Assembly (NCBI GenBank): GCA_964614585.1 | Contig: CAZTLW010000019.1 | Coordinates: 1 to 25,534 of the forward strand | Direction: 5' to 3' | Origin: JAHEFX01 sp964614585 | Lineage (GTDB): Bacteria; Actinomycetota; Acidimicrobiia; Spongiisociales; JAENVV01 | DNA length: 25,534 bases | Shown: one piece after another, positions 1 through 7,558 of the stretch | How positions within the stretch are numbered: position 1 is the stretch's first letter | Layout: each line of letters begins with the position of its first letter | Position numbers and translations under genes: made by a program | Notes under the pieces: generated by a model | Told to the model about the DNA's origin: nothing | The model's database searches: none | Seen by the model: the letters and a program-made list of their open reading frames with translations, nothing else

Positions 1-1253
1 ACCTCGGGGGCGGGCTCGGGGGCGGGCTCGGAGCCGGCATCGAGCGGGCTCGGGTCGACCGTCTCGGCGGACTCGACGACGGGGGCCGGAGCGGACTCGG
101 CAGCGATGTCCGTGGGCGGCTCATCGCCCTCGGCCGACTCGGCAGCGGCCTCGCCCACGGCGGCGGCAGCCACGGCGGCAGGCGAGCCCGGCACGTCCTC
201 GTCCCCGGCAGGGCCCGTGCCGGCCTCCAGCACCTCCCCCACGGCCTGCTCGGCAGGCTCGGGGGCGGTCGGGGCGCGATCCTCGACGTCGGAGCGGATG
301 TCGACGCGGTAGCCGGAGAGGCGGGCGGCGAGGCGGGCGTTCTGGCCCTCCTTGCCGATGGCGAGGCTCAGCTGGTGCTCGGAGACGATCACCGTCGCCT
401 GCTCCTCCTCCTCGTCGATGCGGACCTCGATGACCTTGGCGGGCCCGAGCGCCTCGGCGATCAGTCGCGTGGGGTCCTCGTTCCACTGGACCACGTCGAC
501 CTTCTCACCGCGCAGTTCGTTCACGATCTGACGGACACGGGAGCCACGGGCCCCGACACAGGCGCCCTTGGCGTCGACGCTGGCGTCGTTCGAGGCCACG
601 GCCAGCTTGGTGCGGTGGCCGGGCTCGCGGGCGATGGCCTTGATCTCGATCGTGCCGTCCTCGAGCTCGGGCACCTCGAGTTCGAGGAGCCGGCGCACGA
701 AGTCGGGATGGCTGCGGGAGACGACGATCTGGGGGCCCTTGCCCTCGCTGCGGACCTCGAGGATGAGCGCCTTGATGCGGTTGCCGCGATCGAGGCGCTC
801 GAAGGGGATGCGTTCGGAGCCGGGCATGACGGCCTCGGCGTCGCCGAGGTCGAGGATCGTGCGGCGGCCGTCGACCTGCTGCACGATGCCGGTCACGAGG
901 TCGCCCTCCCGGCCCTCGTACAGCTCGAACACCTGGTCGCGCACGGCTTCCCGGATGCCCTGGTTGATGACCTGCTTGAACGTCTGGGCGGCGATCCGAC
1001 CGAACTCCTCGGGCGAGATGTCGGTGTCCTCCCACTCCTCGATGACGTTGCCGTCCTCGTCGAGCTCCTGGCCGAAGATGCGCAGGTCACCGGAGACGAG
1101 GTCGAGCATCACGCGAGCCTCCTCGGGGGCACCCGGGCGGCGCTTGTACGCCGCCACGAGGGCGCGGGCAACCGCGCCACTGACCGAGGCGGGGTCGAGC
1201 CCGCGCATCGCGGCGACCTCCTCGATCATGTCCTCGGTGATGCCGATCTTCAT
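1..1253 (-). CDS. nusA: Transcription termination/antitermination factor NusA, 3' end cut by the window edge
   Basis: NusA binds RNA polymerase and nascent RNA and modulates pausing, termination and antitermination. 417 residues are visible. Residues 1-115 look like the NusA N-terminal RNAP-binding domain. An S1 RNA-binding domain follows (about 116-180), then two KH domains (about 185-320) carrying GARGSRVRQIVNEL and LAIGKEGQNARLAARL. The ATG start lies 4 bases after the rimP stop, the usual rimP-nusA coupling. From about residue 322 the protein becomes an Ala/Glu/Pro-rich acidic tail of at least 95 residues that runs off the window, ending in repeated EPAP units. Many actinobacterial NusA proteins end near 330-350 residues, so this tail is unusual. 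The identification is secure; the true C-terminus is not visible. Confidence 0.97.
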   Translation of the reverse strand, partial: MKIGITEDMIEEVAAMRGLDPASVSGAVARALVAAYKRRPGAPEEARVMLDLVSGDLRIFGQELDEDGNVIEEWEDTDISPEEFGRIAAQTFKQVINQGIREAVRDQVFELYEGREGDLVTGIVQQVDGRRTILDLGDAEAVMPGSERIPFERLDRGNRIKALILEVRSEGKGPQIVVSRSHPDFVRRLLELEVPELEDGTIEIKAIAREPGHRTKLAVASNDASVDAKGACVGARGSRVRQIVNELRGEKVDVVQWNEDPTRLIAEALGPAKVIEVRIDEEEEQATVIVSEHQLSLAIGKEGQNARLAARLSGYRVDIRSDVEDRAPTAPEPAEQAVGEVLEAGTGPAGDEDVPGSPAAVAAAAVGEAAAESAEGDEPPTDIAAESAPAPVVESAETVDPSPLDAGSEPAPEPAPE

Positions 1254-1257
1254 CGTG

Positions 1258-1746
1258 TCACTCCTTCTTGGCGCCCGGTTTCGGGCTCTTCTCCCAGACG
1301 AACACCGTCCGTGCCGACGTCACGTCGTCGTAGGGGATGGCTCGGGTGTCCTCCCCGACCACCACCTGGGCCGCGGTGTCGTCGGCCGAGAGGAGTTCGC
1401 CCTCGTGGCGACGGCTCCCGTCGATCTCGGGGCGGGTCTTCACGACGACCCGACGACCCACTGCCTTGGCCCAGTGGGACGGCCGTCGCAGCTTGCGCTC
1501 CAGCCCCGGCGAGGAGACCTCGAGCCCGTAGTGGGAGGTGTCGTAGGCGGTCCCTTCGAGGAGCCGGTCGATGCCGCGCGAGAGATCGGCGAGATGGTCG
1601 ACGTCGACCCCATCGGGGGCGTCCACGACCACTCGCAGCGACGGCGCTCCGCGGCCCCCGGCGACCTCGAGGTCATCCAACTCGAGGCCCTCGGCGCCCA
1701 CGTACCGCTCGATCGATTGCCAAATCTCGTCTGCTACCTCGGCCAT
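1258..1746 (-). CDS. rimP: Ribosome maturation factor RimP
   Basis: RimP assists maturation of the 30S subunit. The 162-residue product matches the family length, with the N-terminal alpha/beta domain (DDLEVAGGRGAPSLRVVVD, near residues 24-43) and the family hallmark LEVSSPGLERKL near residue 95. The C-terminal SH3-like part follows, with a basic tail. The ATG start is preceded only by a weak purine stretch (GTGAGTGGAG), and a terminator-like hairpin ends about a dozen bases upstream. The stop is 4 bases before nusA, so the two are very probably co-transcribed and translationally coupled, as is common in bacteria. Confidence 0.95.
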   Translation of the reverse strand: MAEVADEIWQSIERYVGAEGLELDDLEVAGGRGAPSLRVVVDAPDGVDVDHLADLSRGIDRLLEGTAYDTSHYGLEVSSPGLERKLRRPSHWAKAVGRRVVVKTRPEIDGSRRHEGELLSADDTAAQVVVGEDTRAIPYDDVTSARTVFVWEKSPKPGAKKE

Positions 1747-1761
1747 GCTCCACTCACGGAA

Positions 1762-1783
1762 AAGGCGCCGCAGCGGGCGCCTT
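1762..1783 (-). terminator. Hairpin with short T-tract just before rimP: proS terminator or rimP-nusA attenuator
   Basis: Read on the minus strand, an 8-bp perfect stem AAGGCGCC / GGCGCCTT with a 6-base loop is followed by TTTT (two of the Ts are in the stem) and then CC. It sits between proS and rimP and ends about a dozen bases before the rimP ATG. It could end proS transcripts. If a rimP promoter lies upstream of it, it would act as an attenuator for the rimP-nusA operon. Confidence 0.6.
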
Positions 1784-1811
1784 CGTCCAAGCGTCCTGGT
1801 TTGTGCCGGAT

Positions 1812-1817
1812 ACGGTA
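1812..1817 (-). promoter_or_regulatory. Possible -10 element for rimP-nusA
   Basis: The minus strand reads TACCGT, a TANNNT-type -10 hexamer, in the only intergenic gap before rimP. No convincing -35 is visible. If used, the transcript would begin upstream of the hairpin at 1762-1783. Confidence 0.3.
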
Positions 1818-1876
1818 GCAGACGACCCGGCCAACCACCCCTCGGGCAGCCCCGCCGACGACCTGTCCGAGCGGGC

Positions 1877-3586
1877 TCAGCGGGCGGACCGGACCCTGGC
1901 GGAGACCTCCTCGACCACGTCGGCCAGGGGCACGTCGATGCGCTCGCCGGAGGCCCGATCGGTGACCTCGGCCTGCCCTCCGGCGACGCCCCGCGGCCCC
2001 ACCGTCACCCGGACGGGGATCCCGACGAGTTCGGCGTCGGCGAACTTCACGCCGGGGCGCTCGTCACGGTCGTCGGCGATGACCTCGATGCCGGCGGCTG
2101 CGAGGCCGTCGACCACCGCTGCTGCCGCGGCGGCCGTGGCCTCGTCGTCGGGGCGGACGATGGTGACCACCACCTCCCACGGCGCCAGGTTCATCGGCCA
2201 CACGATGCCGGCCTCGTCGTGGTGGACCTCGACGGCGGCGGCCAGGTTGCGCTCGACGCCGATCCCGTACGAGCCCATGATCGGCACGATCTCCCCGCCG
2301 TCGGGGCCCAGGACCCGGACGTCGAAGGCCTCGGTGTACGTGCGGCCGAGTTTGAAGATGTGGCCGATCTCGATGGTGCGGTCGATCGACAACGGTTCAC
2401 CGCAGTCGGGGCAGGCCTCGCCGGCGCGGACCTCGCGGAGGTCGAGCCAGGCCGAGACCTCGATGTCCCGCTCGACGTCGACACCGCGCACGTGGTGGTC
2501 GTCGAGGTTGGCGCCGGTGGTCATGTGGTGGCGGCCGCGTAGCTCGCAGTCGGCGACCACCCGCACGTGATCGACGCCGACGGCGCCGAGGCTGCCCGGG
2601 TGGGCGCCGAGCAAGTCGACGATCTCCTCGTCGTGGGCGGGGCGAAGGTCGGCGGCCCCGAGGGCGTCGGCGAGCTTCTGTTCCTGGAGGTCGTGGTCGC
2701 CGCGCAGGAGCACGACGACGGGCTCGTCCTCGACGAGGTAGACCAACGTCTTGACCTGGCGGTCGGCGGGCGCACCGCCCTCGAACGCAACGAGGTCGGC
2801 AATGGTCCGCACCCCGGGCGTGGGGAACCGCTCGACGGGGGCGTCGTCGTCGGGGTCGTCGATGGCGGGGATCGTCGAGCGGGCCGTCTCGAGGTTGGCG
2901 GCGTACCCGCACGAAACGCAGACCGCCACGAGGTCCTCGCCGGACTCGGAGCGGACCATGAACTCGACCGAGCCCGAGCCCCCCATCATCCCCACCGAGG
3001 CATCGACCTCCAACAGGTCAAAGCCGAGTCGGCCGAAGACCCGGCGATAGGCCTGCCGATGGGCCTCGAACGCGGCGTCGAGACCCGCCTCGTCGAGGTC
3101 GAAGGAATAGGAGTCCTTCATGGTGAACTCTCGGACTCGCAGCAACCCGGCCTTGGGGCGGGGCTCGTCCCGGAACTTGGTCTGGAACTGGTACCAGACC
3201 TGGGGCAGCTGGCGGTACGACGACAGCTCCCGGGCGACCGAGGCGAACACCTCCTCGTGCGTCATCGCCAGTGCCGTGTCGGCGCCCTTGCGGTCGGTGA
3301 AGCGGAACAACTCGTCGCCCACCGACGACCAGCGCCCGGACGCCTGCCACACCTCGGCGGGGTGCATGGTCGGCAGCAGGAACTCCTGGCCCCCGATGGC
3401 GTCCATCTCCTCGCGGATGATCCGGATGAGCTTGCGGCGGACCCGGACCGCCGGCCCGAGCAGGGTGTAGTGCCCGGCGGCCAGTTGGCGGATGTACCCG
3501 GCCCGGACGAGCAGCCGGTGGGAGGCCGCCTCCGCCTCGGCAGGGTCGTCTCGGAGGGTGGGGATGAACGCCTGGGACCAACGCAT
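1877..3586 (-). CDS. proS: Prolyl-tRNA synthetase, bacterial type with editing insertion
   Basis: This enzyme charges tRNA-Pro with proline. The 569-residue product has the class II architecture: catalytic core with THEEVF (109-114), motif 2 KFRDEPRPK (137-145) followed by LLRVREFTMKDSYSF, an insertion domain at about 230-380 typical of the bacterial-type editing enzyme, motif 3 around GSYGIGVERN, and an alpha/beta anticodon-binding C-terminus. I chose the ATG at 3586 (MRWSQAFIPTL), which matches family N-termini. An in-frame extension to 3628 is possible but adds only Arg/Pro-rich sequence and would include the promoter. A TACCCT hexamer ends 9 bases before this ATG, implying a nearly leaderless mRNA. 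The gene stands between ispG and rimP, as in other Actinomycetota. Confidence 0.97.
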   Translation of the reverse strand: MRWSQAFIPTLRDDPAEAEAASHRLLVRAGYIRQLAAGHYTLLGPAVRVRRKLIRIIREEMDAIGGQEFLLPTMHPAEVWQASGRWSSVGDELFRFTDRKGADTALAMTHEEVFASVARELSSYRQLPQVWYQFQTKFRDEPRPKAGLLRVREFTMKDSYSFDLDEAGLDAAFEAHRQAYRRVFGRLGFDLLEVDASVGMMGGSGSVEFMVRSESGEDLVAVCVSCGYAANLETARSTIPAIDDPDDDAPVERFPTPGVRTIADLVAFEGGAPADRQVKTLVYLVEDEPVVVLLRGDHDLQEQKLADALGAADLRPAHDEEIVDLLGAHPGSLGAVGVDHVRVVADCELRGRHHMTTGANLDDHHVRGVDVERDIEVSAWLDLREVRAGEACPDCGEPLSIDRTIEIGHIFKLGRTYTEAFDVRVLGPDGGEIVPIMGSYGIGVERNLAAAVEVHHDEAGIVWPMNLAPWEVVVTIVRPDDEATAAAAAAVVDGLAAAGIEVIADDRDERPGVKFADAELVGIPVRVTVGPRGVAGGQAEVTDRASGERIDVPLADVVEEVSARVRSAR

Positions 3587-3595
3587 GGGGGCCGG

Positions 3596-3601
3596 AGGGT
3601 A
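3596..3601 (-). promoter_or_regulatory. -10 element of proS (near-leaderless)
   Basis: The minus strand reads CGG-TACCCT-CCGGCC, with the proS ATG 9 bases after the hexamer. CGGTACCCT recurs before the small membrane gene at 16894. The expected transcription start lies within about 3 bases of the ATG. Confidence 0.5.
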
Positions 3602-3629
3602 CCGCCTCCCCCCCACTGGACCCCTCACA

Positions 3630-3684
3630 CCCGTTCTTGTGTCGTCACGCCCCCACTGTGAGGGCTGGACGACACAGGAACGGG
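3630..3684. repeat. 17-bp inverted repeat (16/17) between divergent proS and the VOC gene
   Basis: The left arm CCCGTTCTTGTGTCGTC (3630-3646) and right arm GACGACACAGGAACGGG (3668-3684) are complementary except at one position, around a 21-base spacer. A further 7-bp pair, CCCTCAC (3622-3628) and GTGAGGG (3658-3664), overlaps it. It is non-coding and lies in the divergent promoter region. It may be a dispersed palindromic element or a regulatory structure. Confidence 0.75.
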
Positions 3685-3727
3685 CGCGAGGGAGGAACGG
3701 GCGCGAGGGAAGAACGGGCGCGAGGAG
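3677..3727. repeat. Three tandem 17-bp repeats upstream of the VOC gene
   Basis: Three consecutive copies of GGAACGGGCGCGAGGGA occur at 3677-3693, 3694-3710 and 3711-3727. The first two are identical and the third differs at its first base and its end. The first copy overlaps the right arm of the inverted repeat at 3668-3684. No ORF need cross this region if the VOC gene starts at 3754. Confidence 0.8.
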
Positions 3728-3741
3728 GCCGGGCGGCGTGC

Positions 3742-3747
3742 TTCACT
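3742..3747 (+). promoter_or_regulatory. Weak -10-like element before the VOC/AlkD pair
   Basis: TTCACT followed by CGCGGC and then ATG resembles the TACACT-CGCCG core found before rpsB and the sigma factor, and the 6-base spacing would give a leaderless mRNA. The second base departs from TANNNT, so support is weak. Confidence 0.25.
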
Positions 3748-3753
3748 CGCGGC

Positions 3754-4446
3754 ATGCGACTCCGACAGGTCTGCCTCGTCGCCGCCCAGCTGCGCCCCGC
3801 GGAGACGGCGTTGGTCGGGGCCCTCGGCCTCGAGGTGGCGTTCCGGGACCCGGCGATCGGCCAGTTCGGGCTCCGCCACGGCCTCTACCCCGTCGGCGAC
3901 CGACTCCTCGAGATCGTCTCGCCCCGCACCGGCGGCACCACCGCCGGTCGCTACCTCGAGCGCCGGGGCGGCGACGCCGGCTACATGGTCATCCTCCAGA
4001 CCGAGGACCTGGCCGCCGCCAGGAGCCGCGTCGAGGGTGCCGGCATCCGGATCGTGACCGTGGCCGAAGGACCGGGCGTCACCGGCCTCCACCTCCATCC
4101 CAAGGACGTCGGCGGAGCGCTCCTGTCGGTGGATCGGGCCGAACCCCCGGACTCGTGGGGTTGGGCCGGCGACGATTGGCGCTACCACGCTCGCGACGCG
4201 GTCGTCAGGGACCTCATCGGTGCCGAGGTCGCCGCCGACGACCCCGACCTCGTGGCGGAGCGGTGGTCGGTCGTGACCGGTCACCCGGCCCACGGCCGGT
4301 CCATCGCCCTGGACGACGCGACCATCTCATTCGTGCCCGCCGACGCCCGGGGCGACGCGCTCTCGGGCATCTCGCTCGTCGCCGCCGACCGGACCCGGGC
4401 GGGCGAGTCGTTCGTGGTGTGCGGCACGCGCATCGACCTCGTGTGA
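3754..4446 (+). CDS. Glyoxalase/VOC-like domain protein
   Basis: A 230-residue protein whose first 125 or so residues follow the beta-alpha-beta-beta-beta pattern of the vicinal-oxygen-chelate fold: RLRQVCLVA, a LEVAFRD-type strand, RLLEIVSP, then a second module with GYMVILQTEDL and GVTGLHLHPKDVGGALLSV. The C-terminal third looks like a second, weaker VOC-type half. The substrate cannot be inferred, since VOC proteins include lyases, dioxygenases and resistance proteins. The ATG at 3754 was chosen because the fold begins there. Longer in-frame starts would read through the tandem repeats. The TGA shares one base with the ATG of the AlkD-like gene, so the two are coupled. The pair is inserted on the opposite strand between ispG and proS. 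Confidence 0.75.
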   Translation: MRLRQVCLVAAQLRPAETALVGALGLEVAFRDPAIGQFGLRHGLYPVGDRLLEIVSPRTGGTTAGRYLERRGGDAGYMVILQTEDLAAARSRVEGAGIRIVTVAEGPGVTGLHLHPKDVGGALLSVDRAEPPDSWGWAGDDWRYHARDAVVRDLIGAEVAADDPDLVAERWSVVTGHPAHGRSIALDDATISFVPADARGDALSGISLVAADRTRAGESFVVCGTRIDLV

Positions 4447-5171
4447 TGGGCGGGCCGACGGCCGCCGCCATCGAGGCGGGCTTGGCGGAGCGAGTGGTCC
4501 CGGGACGGGCGGAGCAGGAACGGCGCTACCTCAAGAGCGATCTCCGCCACCTCGGTGTCCCGGTGCCGGCCATCCGGGCCGCGATCCGCGACGCGCTGGC
4601 GACCCACCCGGCCGACGGCCACGACGAGGTCGCGGCCCTCGTCGAGACGCTCTGGGACACCGAACCGGCCGTCCACGAACGGCGCATGGCCGCCGCCGAG
4701 GTGCTGCGGGCCCGGGTCGCGGTGCTCGGACCGGACGACCTGGTGCTCATCGAGCGACTGCTGCGGACGTCGGGGACCTGGGCACTGGTCGACGCCATCG
4801 CCCCGTGGTCGCTCGCCGACCTCGCCGACGCCCACCCCGAGGTCGACGCCGCCGTGGCGCGCTGGGGAGCCGACGACGACCTCTGGATACGCCGATCGGC
4901 GCTGCTGCGCCACCTCCGCCCACTCCGGGAAGGACGCGGCGACCTCGCCGCGTTCGGGGCGGTCGCCGACCCACTGCTCGCCGACCGTGAGTTCTTCGTC
5001 AGGAAGGCGACCGGCTGGGTCCTCCGCGACGCCTCCAGACGGAACCCGGACGCCGTGGCCGCCTGGATCGAGCCCCGAGCCGCCGCCATGTCGAGCCTCA
5101 CCTTCCGAGAAGCCACGCGACGTCTGCCCGAAGCAGATCGGGAGCGCCTCCGGCTCATGCGCCAGGGCTGA
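4446..5171 (+). CDS. alkD: DNA alkylation repair enzyme, AlkD-like glycosylase
   Basis: AlkD enzymes excise positively charged alkylpurines, such as 3- and 7-methyl adducts, using a superhelix of HEAT-like repeats without base flipping. This 241-residue protein has the family length and a helical-repeat appearance. The N-terminus contains YLKSDLRHLGVPVPAIR, like the YMKN..FLGI start of the family. Residues expected at the lesion-binding face are present: W112 and D116 in TWALVDAIAPW, R149/R150 in DLWIRRSAL, and W191 in FFVRKATGWVLRDASRRNP, which line up with W109, D113, R148 and W187 of Bacillus cereus AlkD. It should be active. It is translationally coupled to the preceding VOC gene, which suggests a role in handling reactive electrophiles, but that is inference. 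Confidence 0.88.
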   Translation: MGGPTAAAIEAGLAERVVPGRAEQERRYLKSDLRHLGVPVPAIRAAIRDALATHPADGHDEVAALVETLWDTEPAVHERRMAAAEVLRARVAVLGPDDLVLIERLLRTSGTWALVDAIAPWSLADLADAHPEVDAAVARWGADDDLWIRRSALLRHLRPLREGRGDLAAFGAVADPLLADREFFVRKATGWVLRDASRRNPDAVAAWIEPRAAAMSSLTFREATRRLPEADRERLRLMRQG

Positions 5172-5175
5172 TCTC

Positions 5176-5203
5176 AGTACTGAGTACTGAGTACTGAGTA
5201 CTG
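5176..5203. repeat. Four tandem AGTACTG units between convergent genes
   Basis: Four perfect 7-bp units of AGTACTG lie in the 38-base gap between the alkD-like stop (5171) and the ispG stop (5210). AGTACT is self-complementary, so the array can fold in several registers in either transcript. Position suggests a bidirectional terminator or transcript-end structure. There is no T-tract. Confidence 0.85.
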
Positions 5204-5209
5204 GCGACG

Positions 5210-6418
5210 TCAGTCGCCTTCCGCGATCTCCGTCACCCTGGCCCGTCGTTCGGCGGAGCGGTTGGCGTCGCCCTGGATCTCGATGAGTTGCTCGCGCGCC
5301 GCGGCGGCGATCTCCTCGGCGTTGTCCTCGGCAGCGGCGAGACGAGCGTCCACACCCTCCTCGACGAGCTTGCGGGCCTCGTCCAACAGAGCGTCGACCA
5401 TCTCGGCCTCGGGCACCACCCGGACGACCTGGCCCTTGATGAACAGGTGGCCCTTGCCACGCCCGGCGGCGATCCCGATGTCGGCCTCGCGGGCCTCCCC
5501 CGGACCGTTGACGACACAGCCCATGACCGCCACCTGGATGGGCAGATTCGCGGCCTCGAGCGCCGTTTGCGCAGCGTTGGCGACCTCGATGACGTCCACC
5601 TCGGCCCGCCCGCACGACGGGCAGGCGATGAGGTCGAGCCCGGCCCGCTCCCGGAGCCCGAGGTACTCGAGCAGGGCCCGGCCGGCCTTCGCCTCCTCGA
5701 CGGGATCGGCGGTGAGGGAGAAGCGGATGGTGTCGCCGATCCCCTCGAGGAGCAGGGTCGAGATCCCGGCCACCGACTTGATGAGCCCGCCGGGTGGGGG
5801 CCCCGCCTCGGTCACCCCGAGGTGCAGGGGGTGGTCGACGGTGTCGGCCAAGAGCCGGTAGGACTCGACCATCGTGGGGACGTGGCTGTGCTTGACCGAG
5901 ATCTTCACGTCGTCGAAGTCGACGTCGGCGAAGTAGCGCAGCTCGATGAGCGCCGACTCGACGAGGGCCTCCGGCGTCGCCGACCCGTGCTTGGCAAGGA
6001 GGTCCTTGTCGAGCGAGCCACCGTTCACGCCGATGCGAATGGGCACGCCCCGCTCCTTGGCGGCGAGGGCGACATCCTTGATCTTGCGGGGGTCCCGGAT
6101 GTTGCCGGGGTTGAGACGGAGGGCCTGGACGCCGGCCTCGAGGGAGGCGAGTGCCATCCGGTGGTTGAAGTGGATGTCGGCGACGATCGGCACCGGGGAG
6201 CGAGGCACGATCTCGGCGAGTCCGGCGGCGGCATCGGCGTCGTTGCAGGTGATGCGCACGATGTCGGCGCCGTTGGCCTTGAGGGCGTAGACCTGGGCGA
6301 GGGTGCCGTCGACGTCGGCCGTCTTCGTGGTGGTCATCGACTGCACCGAGACGGGGGCGCCGCCGCCGACGGGGACGTCGCCGACGTGGATCTGGTGGGT
6401 GGGGCGTCGTTCGATCAT
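5210..6418 (-). CDS. ispG: 4-hydroxy-3-methylbut-2-en-1-yl diphosphate synthase (IspG/GcpE)
   Basis: IspG converts MEcPP to HMBPP in the MEP isoprenoid pathway using a [4Fe-4S] cluster. The 402-residue product has the bacterial two-domain form: a TIM barrel (about 1-255, with IVADIHFNHRMAL and RLNPGNI) and a reductase-like C-terminal domain carrying the cluster ligands C266 and C269 (CPSCGR) and C301 (MGCVVNGPGEA), plus E308. The C-terminal 50 residues are a charged helical extension. The start MIERRPTHQIHVG overlaps the rseP stop as ATGA. It is the last gene of the rpsB-to-ispG run, with dxr of the same pathway two genes upstream. Confidence 0.97.
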   Translation of the reverse strand: MIERRPTHQIHVGDVPVGGGAPVSVQSMTTTKTADVDGTLAQVYALKANGADIVRITCNDADAAAGLAEIVPRSPVPIVADIHFNHRMALASLEAGVQALRLNPGNIRDPRKIKDVALAAKERGVPIRIGVNGGSLDKDLLAKHGSATPEALVESALIELRYFADVDFDDVKISVKHSHVPTMVESYRLLADTVDHPLHLGVTEAGPPPGGLIKSVAGISTLLLEGIGDTIRFSLTADPVEEAKAGRALLEYLGLRERAGLDLIACPSCGRAEVDVIEVANAAQTALEAANLPIQVAVMGCVVNGPGEAREADIGIAAGRGKGHLFIKGQVVRVVPEAEMVDALLDEARKLVEEGVDARLAAAEDNAEEIAAAAREQLIEIQGDANRSAERRARVTEIAEGD

Positions 6419-7518
6419 GGGAGGTCGATGGGGTTGGTGAGGTCGAGGAGGATGGACAACACGCCGATGAGGACGAACAGGACGACGACGGCCACCGCCA
6501 CGGGAGCGAGGGCCTGGAGGTTCGCCTTGCGGCCGCTCACCCGCTCGTAGATGGCGATGGCGGCGTGCCCGCCGTCCAGCGGCAGGATCGGCAGGGCGTT
6601 GAGGGCGGCGAGGATCACGTTGATCGAGGCCATGAGGTAGAGCACGTTGACGATCCCCAGGTCGTCGGCCTGGGCGCCGATCTGGGCGAGGCCGACGATG
6701 CTGACCGGGCGGGCCTCGGTGGTGACCTCCCCGCCGCCGACGCCGCCGACGAGCTCGGCGATGGTGGACGGGGTGACGAGGTCGGCGAGGAAGCCGTAGG
6801 ACGCCCGGGTGAGCTCCCACACCTCCACGGCGGCGAGTCCCCCGGCCTCGACCACGCCGACGTCGGTGGTGACGAGCTCCACGACCGGCTGGAAGCCGAG
6901 GAAACCGACCTCGGTCCCGTCGTCGGCGGTCTGGGTGCCGAGGGTGGCGGTGAGGGCGACGGTCTCGGTGTCCCGAAGGACCTCGACCACGACCGTGTCG
7001 CCCGGGCGGGCGGCGATGGCGGCGGAGGCGTCGTCCCAGGTGTCGACGGGGACCCCGTCGACGGACACGATGACGTCGCCGGGCTCGAGGCCCGCCTCGT
7101 CCGCGGCCGACTCCTCCACCACGGCCTGGACCTCGGGCACGGGGGCGCCCGACGGCTCGCCGTAGAAGCCGAACAGCCCCCACAGGATGAGGAAGGCCAA
7201 CAGGAAGTTGGCGGCGATGCCGGCGAGGATGACGAAGAGCTTTTGCGTCATCGTCTTGCCCCGGTAGGTCCGTTCCTCGTCTGCGGGGTCGACCTCGTCG
7301 AAGGGGTTCATGCCGGTGATCTTCACGTAGCCCCCGGCGGGGATGGCCTTGAAGCCGTACTCGGTCTCGCCGCGGGTGGTGGACCAGAGCCGTGGCCCAA
7401 AGCCGACGAAGAACTCCGTGACCTTCATCTTGGAGGCTTTGGCCGCGAAGAAGTGCCCGGCCTCGTGGATCACCACGAACAGGATGAGGGCGAGCACGAA
7501 GGCGATGGCGCCGGCCAT
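6415..7518 (-). CDS. rseP: M50 site-2 metalloprotease RseP/Rip1-like
   Basis: Site-2 proteases cut transmembrane substrates within the membrane, often anti-sigma factors. This 367-residue protein has the zinc motif HEAGH (H18, E19, H22) in the first membrane segment, a second membrane segment near 95-115, a PDZ domain (about 130-205, with AGLEPGDVIVSVDG), and the second active-site motif NALPILPLDGG near residues 307-317, followed by a final hydrophobic segment. I chose the ATG at 7518, which puts the protease motif at the expected place. Upstream in-frame sequence is shadow coding inside dxr. The gene sits between dxr and ispG exactly as rip1 does in mycobacteria, and its TGA overlaps the ispG ATG. 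Confidence 0.95.
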   Translation of the reverse strand: MAGAIAFVLALILFVVIHEAGHFFAAKASKMKVTEFFVGFGPRLWSTTRGETEYGFKAIPAGGYVKITGMNPFDEVDPADEERTYRGKTMTQKLFVILAGIAANFLLAFLILWGLFGFYGEPSGAPVPEVQAVVEESAADEAGLEPGDVIVSVDGVPVDTWDDASAAIAARPGDTVVVEVLRDTETVALTATLGTQTADDGTEVGFLGFQPVVELVTTDVGVVEAGGLAAVEVWELTRASYGFLADLVTPSTIAELVGGVGGGEVTTEARPVSIVGLAQIGAQADDLGIVNVLYLMASINVILAALNALPILPLDGGHAAIAIYERVSGRKANLQALAPVAVAVVVLFVLIGVLSILLDLTNPIDLP

Positions 7519-7558
7519 GGGCGAAAGGGTAGGGACGCCGGGTCCGTAGCGGCGTGGT

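Noticed and set aside
1..30. Short GC-rich direct repeats at the left edge
   Set aside because: They encode the EPAP units of the NusA tail on the minus strand and need no separate explanation.
375..2570. 731-residue plus-strand ORF across nusA, rimP and proS
   Set aside because: It is antisense to three well-conserved genes, shows no family motif, and its Asp/Leu/Gly-rich then Arg/Pro-rich composition is that of a high-GC shadow frame.
3637..3753. Longer start for the VOC gene
   Set aside because: The extension would translate the inverted-repeat spacer and tandem repeats. The VOC fold begins right after the ATG at 3754.
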